From assembly GCF_001625215.2 (NCBI RefSeq), contig NC_030386.2, positions 24,460,545-24,524,544 of the forward strand: DNA of 64,000 nt, given 5' to 3'. The notes beneath the pieces are model-generated. The model had not been told where the DNA came from and made no database searches. It worked only from the letters and a program-made list of their open reading frames with translations. Shown piece by piece: positions 38,607-50,855 of the stretch (position 1 is its first letter; each line of letters opens with the position of its first letter). The DNA is from Daucus carota subsp. sativus. Lineage: Eukaryota > Streptophyta > Magnoliopsida > Apiales > Apiaceae. A program made the position numbers and the translations under genes.

Positions 38607-41600
38607 GGTAAACTCATCTGCGTAAGACTTGGGTAATAAACTTGTTACATAATGACTTAAAAGTGTGGTATAACAGAAAAAGATTTTAGGAAGAACACAA
38701 ATATATATATGAACTTAGCTCATTTGCAAGTAAAGTGAAATTTACTAGGCACGGAAAAACCATTTAATTATTGCTTAGTTTTCACTATATATAATTATAT
38801 ATGTCCAAACAAGTATATGTATATAGAGGATTCCACATACCTGTCCACAAAACTAGTTGAAGTTGACATGATGTAGTCGTATGTGTAGCTGAAGTTGTAC
38901 AACGGCAAGCAGCTGAAAAATATTTAAGCAGTTGGCTTATGTCTGAAATACTTTCAACAGTTCAGGAAGTAGGAATGTTAAAGAGGTTTAAGATTTTCAC
39001 CTGTCCGAAAGGAACAAAAAACGTTCATTACTAGGATCTTCGAGTGCATGTCGAAGTAAAATACGCTCTGCTTCAATCATGCTTGATCCTCCCCAATCTA
39101 CCTGGTAAGAAGACAAATTTGCTAAATATCTTGGGTATGTATAGGTAAGCAAATGAATGAACACCATAAAGAACTTTTCACATATTAAACATAGAACTAT
39201 AAAAGCAAAAACATGTTTATCTTACAGTTTCAGACAATGAAAACTGTTGGATGAACTATTTCCATGATGAGGTGTACATGATACGGCTATATGGGCATCA
39301 GTCATGAAGAACAGAAATTTTAGACACAGGGTCTTGGTGATTGGGATAAACGGAAATATGTATGAGTGTATGAGTTGAAAAAATGAAAAGAATGATGAAA
39401 GAACAAGGCATTTTTTGTTTGAATCTTAAAGGATGAGTGCTAATCCAACTTGTCTAGAAGTTGATAAATAGTCTAAAAAAATCCTTCAATTTGGATCCCA
39501 CGTATTTAAGAGAAAACAATATATCCTGAACAAAGAAACTAGTGACAACATCAAAAGCATCAACTCATTTCCTAGAACTATGTCCATGCGATCTAGGGCC
39601 ACTAATGTGGAAGTGACTGTCAGTAGACACATATATGTATCTCTCAGTGGATCCTTCTAGCAGCTTGGGATGTTCAAGAAAGATGCTTAAAAAATTTCGC
39701 ATGCTTCATTTTAATAGGAACAATTGTCATGACAACATGAAATGAGAGTTTCTATTTTACATGGTTTAACAAACAAGCATGAGAAGAAGTTACTTCACTC
39801 CCAAACTGGAGTATAATGAAGCTCTCCAAAATGGCAAAACTCATATGCTTTTGCAATAGGTAGGGAATCACAATCTTCGGTTACCGTAAATGGCATAGTG
39901 TTTGTTTCTAGATTTCAAGCACCTTTACCCTAACTTGATTCTAGAGAACTGCAGCATTAAGATTGGTCTGATTTGCTCTTTTGTCGTCCCACAATTAAAA
40001 ATTTTAATTGCTTAATATCTGTAAGAATATGTAAGTTACTGTCAGACGAGTCTTCCATATTTCTTTAAAGAAAATCATATTACGGAAAATGCTCGTGTCA
40101 ATTCCAATTATCAGCAATTTAGCATACTCACTAATTATTAACCATTAAAGTGGATCTTACTTATAAAAAATATTACATATTTTATAGTAGGGAGGAGGAA
40201 GCAGGTTACTGCTGACAAACCTGAATGCTATCATTAAGTTGGCGATTCAAGAAATATACAGATTTTGTTGTTGCCTTGTTAAATAGGAATCCAGGCCTAG
40301 AGTGAACAAAAATTGAAAACTTGTTATCCTCGTCGCCCTGAAGATGCAAGAGATTCATAAAATTGTCAGTATTACAAAGGAACAAAGTTTATTAAATAAA
40401 TTTTGACCTTCAAAGAGATAACCAAAAAACATATAATGAGAGTATGAAACACTCTTCTATTAATTATTCTAAATATGAAATGAATATCTTAATATATTAA
40501 ATTAAAACTTGTTACTGAAAAAGAAAGACATTTGGTGAAGTGTAATAAGACAGTAATACCTATACCTACAAAGCAAAAGTAAGTATTCTTATTAAAGGTA
40601 TAAAGAAATATGTTTCAATAAGTCTCTATTTAGAAATGAAGGGAGTATAGTACATAATACATATGCCATTCAGGCAAGACCACCACTTACTCATGACTAG
40701 ACAATTAGGACCATAAAATTACGAAACAGGAGACCATAAACACTGATTGAGCGAGGTTGTGCTCCCTATATAAACGAATAAGGACGCAGTTGCATCAAAT
40801 ATTACTAAAAATTCAAAAAATGTGATACGTCTCTCCTTCATCACTAAAAATAACGCATGAAAGACAAAATGTAGTTAATAATGGATAGCTGATAGCCTCT
40901 CATTCCTAATATACTAACCCATTTGTTCTGCAGAAACTTTAAATAATTTCCACAAATGTCTCCGGAAGTGCATTTACAGCTATTACTATAAACAACTGTT
41001 GTTCAATCAATAATGAAGGAAGTCTCCTTCTCTCATTCTCTTTATTGTTCATATCTTGCTATTATTCATACTGTCTTTAATCAAAGTCATTAATCACACA
41101 TATATCTAATATCTCATATAATTACTATAACGAATCACTTATCGAGTGTGCCATCATCCAATCAAACACATTCAAACATCACTAGATCTTACAATCATAC
41201 AGCAATTAAGCAATTATTCAGCAGCTAGCCTAATATAGCACGTCACAAGTAATCCACATTATCGATATCTATTAACACACACCAAAATAACAAAACACAT
41301 AATTCAGAAACACTTAATTGAACTGTGCTTCGAAAACTACCTGAAAAAAAGCATCCCAAACAATGTCGAGAGGGAGGCGATTACGCGCGATAAACAAGAA
41401 GGCAATCTTAGGGAATTGAGGCAGCGGAGGAGAATTATGACGATAAAGAGAAGCAAACAATTTGATCCGAGTATATTGAGCTTCGAATATTAATAAAGTG
41501 AAAAAACAACATAAGCCAAAGAGAAGCAAAGCAAACAAGTTTCGCCTCCATCTATATTGCTGAGATTTGTGGGAGAAGCTCGATGACCTTCGCTTCATTT

Positions 41601-41613
41601 GTTCACTTCTCAT
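33818..41613 (-). CDS. Core-2/I-branching glycosyltransferase-like membrane protein (GT14/DUF266)
   Basis: Eleven exons: 41613-41341, 40337-40221, 39101-39001, 38912-38841, 38517-38436, 38283-38203, 37490-37452, 37025-36960, 34998-34849, 34181-34053, 33868-33818. Phases close to 386 residues. Residues 25-43 form a single signal-anchor helix after a basic cytosolic stub, so it should be a type II Golgi protein. The lumenal domain has the family's IAFLFIARNRLPLD start, FVHSRPG, VDWGGSSMIEAER, the FLFLSDSCLPLYN core, and a WAVLTRKHA and PDEHYVQTLL region. Animal relatives transfer GlcNAc; the plant reaction is not settled. Intron 6 needs a GC donor (AAG/GCAAGT). Intron 10 (ATG/GCAAGT) is probably also GC, but a GT four bases on also stays open, so the last residues are uncertain. 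Intron 8 holds a 1-kb foldback element. Confidence 0.9.
34397..34586. mobile_element. Small hAT-like MITE in Core-2 intron 9
   Basis: ggtctgtttgggaacttgg at the left mirrors ccaaacggcctc at the right. Internal gatttcatttgaaat and atttgaaatgaaat also pair. About 190 bp. Confidence 0.5.
35443..36496. mobile_element. 1-kb foldback MULE-like element in Core-2 intron 8
   Basis: The element starts gggttaaatgttgttttgg and ends ccaaaacgccatttaaccc. It is flanked by an exact 10-base duplication gtaaaagatt (35433-35442 and 36497-36506). The two arms, each close to 500 bases, are nearly complementary around a centre near 35965, so the whole element can fold into one hairpin. GGG...CCC ends and the 10-bp duplication match the elements at 6444 and 31192. 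It carries no transposase. Confidence 0.88.
38548..38605. repeat. (AT)n microsatellite
   Basis: About 28 AT units in intron 4 of the Core-2 gene. Confidence 0.9.
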
Positions 41614-41639
41614 TTCTTAACTAACTTGTGATCTACATA

Positions 41640-42880
41640 ATATACAGTTTGTATATAGTGATATATAAAGTATAAACACAGATTATGCTACAATTTGGTG
41701 ATGTAGATGAGTTAGCTACTTCAGATCTTCAGAATTGTGACAAGAGACTCGTGAATGAAAATTAATACATACGTTTTATGTATACGTATACGTATAGAGA
41801 GAAGAAAGGGGGAGGAGAGTGAGTAGAGACTTGACTTGAAAAGGGAGCTAGGCTTGAGCTCCGCTGGAGTGGGTGTTTTGTCTTTTTCGCTGTATGTGAG
41901 ATTGCCTGTGTAGCAGGACTAACGTTTTATTCTGCGCATCTCACGTTGCCCTTCGTTTTTCCCGATAGAAGTTCATTTATTTCGTTTGGATTAAACTTAA
42001 AATCACTTAAATTCAATATTGATCAGGATAAAAATAAATAAGTAAATTATCTAGCACAAAAATATGAAGCTCAGATGTTTTGTAGACAAAGAAGTAGGAC
42101 AAATAATATGGGAAATTTTTTCTTTGCAAAGTGGACAATTAAAATGGGAAGGAGGGAGTAATTAATTTCATTGACAGTTTATAGTTTTATTTTGGAACTT
42201 TGGATTGTGAAATGAACTGAATTCGCTCATCTTTCAGATTATTTCCGGCATGTTCCTAACTTTTGGTTTCGTTACACATCATTAAATTCTTAGCTTAACC
42301 TGGTATCATTGATTAAGTTTTAGTAATAATTAAACTGTGATTCTAAGTTTAGTCTAGTACAATCCTTAAGTTTGAAGGTACAAACGGATGAAAAAATTCG
42401 TGTGCTTCTAATTTCAAAGCTTCACTTTTTATATGAAAAAATATTTAGTACTTGCGAATTTAGCTGTGCTACGGTCAATGAAATTCCAGATCCGACTTGC
42501 TTATAATACAATTGTTGCGGTGCTTTAGACATTAAACTAGCCACCTGGACATCGTTAAATACCTAAAAAAACACAATCGGCAGTAGAAATAATACTACTT
42601 GTATCTGAAGTAGAAAACACAAAGGGTTGTGCCAACTTGCGTTCCACAAAGGAGTCAAAAATAATTGCATCAGAACACAAACCTCTCTTTATATGGTGGG
42701 CTGGTGGCCACTGGCCAGCCTCTCGCTTCGGGAAAGCTTCGATCTCGGATTTTCGATAAGAAGTTGAATTGTTTTTCACGTCTATGATTAAAATTTTATT
42801 TTTTTAACCGACTGACAATTTTTTATGTGATACTATGATCTTCATGAATTCACATGTAAAATTTCATATTAATATATAGG
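41640..42880. other. Upstream region of Core-2 gene, intergenic
   Basis: No gene. It has an isolated Stowaway-like end (ggaaggagggagta, about 42145-42160) with no visible partner nearby, probably a relic. Confidence 0.35.
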
Positions 42881-42883
42881 GGC

Positions 42884-43712
42884 CGTTCGGCTAATCTTAA
42901 AATAAGTGGCTTCTTACTTAAAATAAAAAAAATGAGTAGAAGTGAGAAGCAGAAGTAAAAAATTTAAGCTGTTAAGTGTTTGGCTACTTAAACTTATAAG
43001 TATTTTTTAGTTTTTGGACGAAAAGTAGAACTCATACGAATTCTAATATCCGAGTGCTAAACTATAATGAAAGAGCCTTCCGCTGTCACCCTATTTTTAT
43101 ACTTTTTTTTTCTTTGAGATTAGATATTTTTTGAACATTAAAAAAATTACATTACAAAATCCGATCATAAGTTCACAACCTTTATTTTTATCTATAATTT
43201 TTCAAATTATTAACTAAATATTAACGTGTTTCATCATTTTATTCATTTTTTTATATTTTCAAATATTTTTTGTATAGGTCCTATTCATAACAGCATACTC
43301 ATAAATATCTTTTACTGCAAATTTTTATTAAAAAAGTCAATATTAATATTACATATTTGTGAAATAAAACAACCGAAAAATGAAATTTCAAATAACATTG
43401 TTACGGTGAAAATGAGTTTTTAGAAAATAAATACGTTAAGACATTTTATTACATATAAAGAAGAAAGAGATGATAAAGAAATCAAATTGACAATGTGCTA
43501 GAGCACAGGGAATACCAACTGAAAGGAAAAAACATATAAAGAAGAAAGAGATGATAAATAGACGAATAAGGTGAGAAGCTCATAAGAGGAAAAAAAAAAG
43601 TATGCACTCCTTACGTCTCTTTTACCACTTCTGAAGTTCACTTAATTTGGTCTTCTGTTTTAAGCTTCTACTTAAAAGAAGCGACGGCTTCTTGACCCCA
43701 AACAGACACATA
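42884..43712. mobile_element. hAT-like MITE (putative, decayed)
   Basis: Left ggggccgttcggctaatc with subterminal aagtggcttcttacttaaaa. Right acttaaaagaagcgacggcttc...gaccccaaacagac is roughly complementary. It is related to the element at 16697. No target duplication found. Confidence 0.4.
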
Positions 43713-45380
43713 TTTTTTTTTTTTTATGATACTTGATTTTTTACGCACATTTTAAAGTGCAATAAGTCAACTAAAAAAAACATATACCTACAATCATACG
43801 AGTTTATGGTTTGAGTATATAATATAAATAAATATATAGATTTATTTACAATAGTTAAACATAATGTATATTATTTTTAGAACACATTTTGAATTAACAA
43901 AAGTAATTTATAACGAATATAGCACTTGGCATAATTTCAAATTTGTACCATTTTCATACGTTATGTATCTGTTTTGGTGTTATTTTATTATATATCATGT
44001 TGTATTTGTGTTTAAATCTACATATTTTTATTCTATATCGTTTACGGACATTGAAAATGTGAAATACACTTATGAATTTCAAAATCTGAAATTAATCATT
44101 TAAAAAAAATCTTAATTTGATGGACATCACATCCAGAAGTACACGATTCATTATCAAGAGGTTGGCATGTGTTAATCTTGCACGGTCGGTTAATAAATCG
44201 AAAGCTAATCGCAGAGCCTGCCAGGTCAGCACCCCAGGATCCTTCTTTATATAAATATAAAGATTTTCTTTTATTAGCCTTTTATGTTATAAATTCCAAG
44301 ATTGAAAATGCGAAGGTGCCTATATTCATCTACTTTTATTTATTGTTTATTCGAAATTTTAAGCATATTTTTTAAAATAAAATTAAGAGAATATAAGAAA
44401 CAAGAAAAATTCCGAAAATGCTTGGTGCACATAATTGTGTTCAAAAACATGTACATAATGACATGTGGCAGATTTTAATTGAATGGCCCCCTGCATTTAC
44501 ACCAACTACCCCAATTAAAACCCACCACATCACTTGCCACATCATTATGTACAAATTTTTTATACACAATTATGTAGCATTACTCGAAAAACTCCGACAT
44601 AAGTTGTTGAATTGTTCTAAACTCTGAAGGGGCTTTCCATTCGACTGCCGTTGCCGTAGGTCCCATCCTGAAATTTTTAAGGTGAGATTATCTGAATCAC
44701 TTGTACGTGCGGAGCAAGTAACATTTTAACTGATTGTGCCCCCCTTTAATGCTGATTTATGCCTTGCTTTACAAATTACCATAATTGTATTTTTATTTCT
44801 GTAAAATACATAAGGATTCAATCCGGACTAGGTCGCCTAATAACAGGGCAAAACAGTGAAAAGGGTTTTAGAGAAAGGGTTTTACCTTTCCACTCACTCC
44901 ATACACAACATACTCAGAAATGGCACAAATCAGCACATATTTTCAGCCTATGAGTTTCAGGCTTTTATTCATTTCTAGAGTCTCATGCCCTGCATTCCCA
45001 CGTATGTTTTCATTCTTAATTCTTATGAATACTGCTACTACATAATTTAAAGCAGAAATGCATGTATTGAATCTGCGGTGTGTGCATGGTTGTTGGTTGT
45101 TTTTTATGTGTTTCTTTTAATACGAGCTAGATGTTAAGTGACCAATTCTCTCAAAACCTCGGGGTATTGGGAGGAGGGCTTAACATGAACCTATTATATT
45201 CTAACATTCCCACTAGACCTGCATTTTGATACTATGTTATGTGACCAATTCTCCCAAAATATTGGGAGGAGGGTTTGTCACTGGAATCACAGACTTAATT
45301 GTTTACTATTTAGCGCAGTGTTTCGGAATTTCGGTCACATTAAGGTTTGGATGAACAGAATCCATTCACCTGCAATTCAG
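43713..45380. other. Intergenic, upstream of unknown gene
   Basis: No additional gene supported. A locally repeated sentence (gtgaccaattctc...attgggaggaggg) occurs at about 45138-45178 and again at 45239-45273, just upstream of the start codon. Confidence 0.35.
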
Positions 45381-47141
45381 ATGGCAGCTCCTTCAACCTC
45401 CAGTTTTAAACTATACTTTCAGAGAATTCTTCAAATACCCAATTCTATCCGCATTTCAGGTTCGTGTTCTTTCAAAAACTATCATTACCTGTAAACTGCG
45501 AAACATGTGATTGCTACAATATACAATGCTACTTAATTAGTAAGTGGAACATCATTACCGTTTGCTCTCTTTTCAACAAAGTTGTTGCATGGTTTGCATT
45601 CTCTCAGGTAAAATTAGTAAGTGGAACATCATTGGTGGTTCAGTTGTACTTGGATTGGTTAGCATTTTTCCACGCATCTCATATTCTCTGGAGGGTAGGC
45701 CTAAACATTAGTTTGTTCTGTTTGCATCCTCATTACATACAGATATTAACAAATAGCTTAGCTTTATTTCTGGTTATATTTATTAATTATGTGAACCAGA
45801 AATGCCTAATAACCCCAAATTTTATAGTGCAGGGTTTCAGAGTTTGCTGGATAATCATCCTAGTTTTTCTGGTAATTCCAAGTTCAAGGAAGATAAACTA
45901 TCTTTCCTGGCATTTGTAAAAAAGTTTATGCTGGCCCTCTTCGCTATTGCATCTGTATTGACAAATATGGATCACCCCGTCAAGCTTGCTGCTAAACTCA
46001 CTGTTGTTCTTCTTAGCTCAAAACCTAGCCCTTCTTCAGTATATTTTATCATTGACCAGGTCAGGAAGCAACACTGCACTTGTTTCGACATTTCACAATT
46101 CTGATTTCAATATTAAACATCTCAAAATGTCTTAGCATTGCCGCATGCACTTGCATATGAACATTTGAAATTAACAGTTGTCGACATTATCAGCAGAGCG
46201 CTCTATGTGTACTCTTTTAATCATAGGTTTAGCTTATAGCAGGAGCACAATAAGGAAAATAATAGCAAATATATCTAATCAGTGCAGACTCAGACTAAGA
46301 ATGAAATACTTTATAGTTACAAATTTGCAACCTCAGTTATACTACCTGACATTTGCCAATCATGTCTGTTCCTGTGCAAAATCTTAGTAACATAGATGAT
46401 CCGGATTGTGTGACATATATCTTAATTGCCTCCGGAAGATTCAGTAGTATTAAGTATTAACCCTAAATATTCGGCCAAGATATTTTTCTAAAAATATAGG
46501 CATGTAAATTTCGGGTACTAGAATATCTGGAGACTATTGGGGTAAGTATGTGCATCAGTATCCGGGTTACTATTAAACACTTGTAGACTTTGGAGCTTAT
46601 CTCTCCATTTGTGGTACATATTTTGTTGTCAGTGTTTGAAAAATTATTATCTTCATCTTTCAGTGTCGACAACAGTATATGCAGCAAAATCCCCTTCGGT
46701 ACAAAATTAAGGTTAGTGACTTTAAACTTACTAATATCTCTATCTATTCTTTTTAATTACTGATACACAATCAAGTCTTCCAAATTATCACTGTTTTGTT
46801 ATCAGAAAAAGTTACCCTAAACTTTAATTATTTTTGTATCACATGATCGTGTGGCGAACAGTTGTTTGTTGAGCTAACTTCAAAGAGAATTAGAATTAGT
46901 TTTAGCTATCAATTAGGTGTAAACTTCTTATTATGCTTGCTAATGCAATTTATTTCACATCTTTAATTTGCAGCCATTATATGCAAAGCAAGTTAAAGTT
47001 CAAGACTATAAGTTATTGTTTGTGGCCAAAATCGAACTGCATGACCAGAAATTCACTTTAATTGGAATTCTGGGTAATTGGTGGGTTATTCAAATGGCAC
47101 CATGTTTGGAGGCATTATCTGTACTCAGAAACAAAGCTTAA
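45381..47141 (+). CDS. Small unrecognised protein with two membrane segments
   Basis: Five exons: 45381-45459, 45608-45694, 45800-46059, 46664-46711 and 46974-47141. All have GT-AG borders with matching phases and give 213 residues. I do not recognise the family. The N-terminus (MAAPSTSSFKLYF) is weakly amphipathic. Hydrophobic segments lie at about 34-48 (IIGGSVVLGLVSIF) and 98-115 (FMLALFAIASVL). A soluble tail follows with YMQQNPLRYKIK, KVQDYKLLFVAKIELHDQKF and a final GILGNWWVIQ. Clean splice phasing and coding-like residues make it a real gene rather than a chance chain. In exon 5 a donor at ctgg/gtaatt could extend it differently. It lies between the Core-2 gene and NRT2, where the Arabidopsis block has a small uncharacterised gene (At5g14560 by recall), but homology is untested. 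Confidence 0.65.
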
Positions 47142-48847
47142 AACATCCTATAAGAAAATGAATTTAACTGTACAGCTAATTGGTAGTCAAGATATCACTG
47201 CAGTGACCGTGTTCATATAAGAATTTATATCTGACATATCTTCAGTAGTTTGATGATCGAGCCACTGCCTTCTCAAGTTTTGTTCTGCTGCAACAAAGGT
47301 CTGAGTGTCAGATGTATTACTTCTGTTAAATTACCTTTGCTGGACTAGGGCAAACACTCTGGTTTCTTTAGCCCATGTGTTAGTTCTACACAAACTTCTT
47401 TGTACATCATCAAGTGAGTGTTGCCAGGTATGTACTGTTTCTCGAGAGTTTAAGATTGCCATTTCACATTGATTTTCATTTAATTTTTTATCGATACATA
47501 GCTATTGAAAAAACAAATTTCTAACAGATATGTAGATGATCTAAGCTAGGTCAGTAATAGACTAAAAACCAACATATGTATATATGAATTTTGATCATTC
47601 TGTCAGTTTTGGTTCTTATCTGTTTAAGTGATTTCATGCTAGGTAAACATTGAAGACAAATTAGTAGTAAGTTCCAAAACGAAGTCCAACTTCCAAAATT
47701 ATATGGATTTCCATAATGCTTATGTTTCTTCTATACTAGGATTGTAGACAAGCAGGAGGTACCGAGGTAATATTTAGTCATATAACTTACGGTCCCTGTA
47801 AACTGTAATAATTGAGTCATTGCCGTCCCTATTGCCTATTGGCCCATCAATCTTCGTCATCCCTGATATAACTCCAATAAACATGTGTTTCACAAACTCA
47901 TATTTGAGACTTTAGTTTTGAAAAAGTTATGTTAAATCCTCTCTAAACTCTGAAGGCCACAGTTTAAGCAAAAATCCAGAGCTCTCACCTAACTTTAAAA
48001 ACAATGTGACCATACCAGGCCTAAGGAAGACCAGAAGCTGGTTACACAGACAATGAAAAGACAATCCTCGTACAAACATATTTTATTTTGTGGCCCCACC
48101 AACAAATGTTCTTAGATTTCCTACAGTTGAGAGTATATGGCCAGAAAGCTGTCCATGTTGCAGAAATATTGGCGTTTAATTTGATAAGTTGCAGAAGTTT
48201 TGATTTGTCTAGTGGAGGAATAGAATTATGCGAGGGTTGAATGAAATTAGTTTTATTCTGTTCATAACCCCATTTGCTATGACCATAACTTATGGATTTT
48301 ACAATTTACTCTATTTCCCTTGACCAACCTCCTAGTATGCTTAAATTCCAATAAAAATTATGTGGCTATTATTTGTATGTATGCTGGCAAGAGCTCCTCT
48401 TTTCATTTTCAAGTCAAGTGGAGAAGTTTGTGGCTATTTTGACAGGAGAGGCTCTCTGTCATTGGCTTGTTGCAATCTATAGGAGATATTTGGTGATCAC
48501 TTATTTTGAAGCTTAGAATTCTGAAATATATCATAGATGCTCACATATGTCTAAACATCAATGAGAGAGATTAAAACTTGCAAGCATTAAACAATTATGG
48601 ACAATAAGTTTGTAATCAGATGTTTAGTCTTTTTATTCCAATCAAGGGATCATTTCTTTCTCTATTACTTGAGGTGAAAGGAATTCTAATAGGATGTTAG
48701 GTTACCAGGTATTATCAAAACATCAATGTAACAAGAAGAGTGCTTAATTGGTATACCATACTTTGTGTTAATAATACAACGACAATTTAATTGAAATTTT
48801 TTAAGCTCTATCCTTCCTAAATTCATGCTGCATTAATATGAGGATCT
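47142..48847. other. Gap between unknown gene and NRT2
   Basis: Apart from the NRT2 exon relic, I see no gene or paired repeat. It includes the 3' UTRs of two convergent genes. Confidence 0.4.
47795..47935 (-). pseudogene. Relic of NRT2 exon 2
   Basis: This stretch resembles the start of exon 2 and the preceding acceptor of the intact NRT2 gene 1.1 kb away (about 49000-49115). Both share cgtcatccctgatataactcc-type sequence, ctgt.aa.tgtaata..tgagtca and the pyrimidine-rich border. Substitutions and small indels destroy the frame. No further NRT2 exon is visible around it, so it is a partial duplication. Confidence 0.6.
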
Positions 48848-50855
48848 TTAGGCAATCAGGTAGTAGTGATCTGAAGAGATTGAAGGCCCGCAGAACATCC
48901 CACCCCATTGTGGAAAGTAGATCAATGTAAGCGGTAGTGTAGATAAGATCATGAGAAGTCCCATTAGAAAGATGCCTGTTTGTGTTGGAAATTTGTTTGA
49001 GCCTGAAAACAGTAATAGCTGAGTCACCACTGCCCCAACTGTTCCACCACTCCCTGTCATCCCTGATATAACTCCCAATGACCTGCATTTGAGAAACTCA
49101 GTTTAGAATCAAAACTTGCATGTTCAGATCAAACATAGGTTATTAACACTTTAGTCCTTTATGTAAGTTCACTTGAACAAATAAACCCTTATTTAAAAGT
49201 TGAAGATATCTCCCCACCTGTGTATGTTTGTCCTGTACAATCCGACCAGTTTATTTTATAAGAATTTATACTGATTATAAGCTTGCTGCAATTACGAATT
49301 TTAATTAGAATTATACCCTTGTCCATTATTCTTTTTCTGTATTTTTTTTTTTTAACGTAGGAACCCGCAGCCGCTATCCTTTTGGGTGCGCACTGGGCAA
49401 ACCACGAGCTCACGTAATAGCCTGCAAACCACGTGAACCAAGGTAGCCTTGGATTATGAGGTGTTTCATTTTTACAAAATTCGTGAAAATTGACTCCACC
49501 CCCTCCCATCTTTCGGTTAGAAGAAAAAATGATTGAGTGACTTGTTTGCTTTTGTGATCTATGTATATCCAGATTTTAGGGACACTGGAGTGAACTATTG
49601 GGTGAGATCATGTAGATAATGCATATCATGTTATCTACACCTCATATACTACTTGATAGTTTATACGCAATGTTTACCATAGTATAGATGGAAAGCAGTT
49701 GATTTTAACAAACCTGTTGGAAACAAAAGGGACCACACCAAACGTAAGACCAGATGCAGCCTGCACAAACAAAGAAAAGCCAACCATAGCGAGTATAGAA
49801 CCCCACAGTGAGTTCGCTCTTCCAAGCGCCACGCATAACAAACCAGCCACCATTTGCACCAACCACAAACTCCAGAGCCTCCCTCTCATTCCAAACATCT
49901 TCCCCATCAAATCCGAAAGCAACCCACCAGCCGGCCTTGACACAATATTGGCCAGCCCGAAGCTAGCTGCTATAGCCCCTGCAGTTTCAAGATCCAAGCT
50001 AAACCTGTCGTAAAAGTATTCTGCAATGATATTATCTATAGTCATCTCCACTCCGAAACAAAGGCCATAGATTAAGGCGAGAATCCATCCTCTGTAGTTT
50101 AGGAGCCCGTGAATAAGTCCCTTGATCACGGTCTCTTTGTTTTTGTTCGTTCTACGGGAACTATATTGTTTATAGTTCCCGTCTGGTAGGTCCTGACCCA
50201 GCGTCAGGACCATAATAGCTGTCACTGCTTGGAGCGTTGCAGGTAAAATAAACGCAACGCGCCAAGCAGGAAAAGAGGAAACATTTAAGTACGCGATTAA
50301 CGAGACAATTAATGGCATAATGAGTTGTGTAAGGCCAGAACCAACGTTGGCCCATCCAGCCACAAGTCCATTAGCAACTCCCACAGTATATCCTGAGAAC
50401 ATGGAGCTCATCCAGAACTGGCTGGACACAAAATTGGCCAACGAAAAGCCGATAAGAAAGCGAAGAACAATCAATGACAGAGGCGAGGAGACAAAGCAGA
50501 CGGCTAACACAGCTGGTGCAGTCACAAGAGAGACCGTGGCAGAGGCGATACGAGGCCCGAAGGAGTCGCAGACAGGGCCCATAGCGAGGCGCGAGAAGAT
50601 GGAGCCCACAAAGGACGCGATGCCAGCATGGCCGATATCAGCTTGTGTGAGGTTGAGTTCTTCGCGGATTATCGGGAGGAGAGGTGGAATGGAGAAAGTT
50701 GAGAAGAAGCAAGCGAACAGAGAGAGCCATGCAAGATGGAAGGCTCTCATGTGAGGCGATGATACAGAGAGTAATTTTAGCTTAGTGGCTTTATGATCAG
50801 AATCCACTGGAATTGAGAACGAGAGCTCTGGCTCTGTTTTGTTTGGAGTTTCCAT
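48848..50855 (-). CDS. NRT2.7: High-affinity nitrate transporter, NRT2.7-type
   Basis: Two exons, 50855-49714 and 49082-48848, give 458 residues. It is a major facilitator with about 12 hydrophobic helices, the MFS loop motif near SRLAMGPVCDSFGPR (between TM2 and TM3), and the NRT2 stretch SSQFWMSSMFSG. The nitrate-porter signature in TM5 reads AGWANVGSG, with Ala where most NRT2 proteins have Gly. The short N-terminus (PVDSDHKAT, then AFHLAWLSLFACFFSTFS) is the NRT2.7 form rather than the NRT2.1 group. AtNRT2.7 is a seed vacuolar transporter; tonoplast location here is inference. The C-terminus is shorter than in root NRT2s. Intron 1 carries a SINE-like fragment. Confidence 0.9.
49339..49450 (-). 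mobile_element. SINE-like fragment in NRT2 intron
   Basis: On the minus strand the order is ...ggtttgcaggctatt, ccagtgcgcaccc, gatagcggctgcgggttcc, then a run of A. This GC-rich block followed by poly(A) resembles tRNA-derived plant SINE families, and the block is far more GC-rich than the surrounding intron. I saw no clear target duplication. Confidence 0.5.

Noticed and set aside
42555-42779. Open frame of 74 residues, minus strand
   Set aside because: Low similarity to any protein I know and in AT-rich intergenic DNA.
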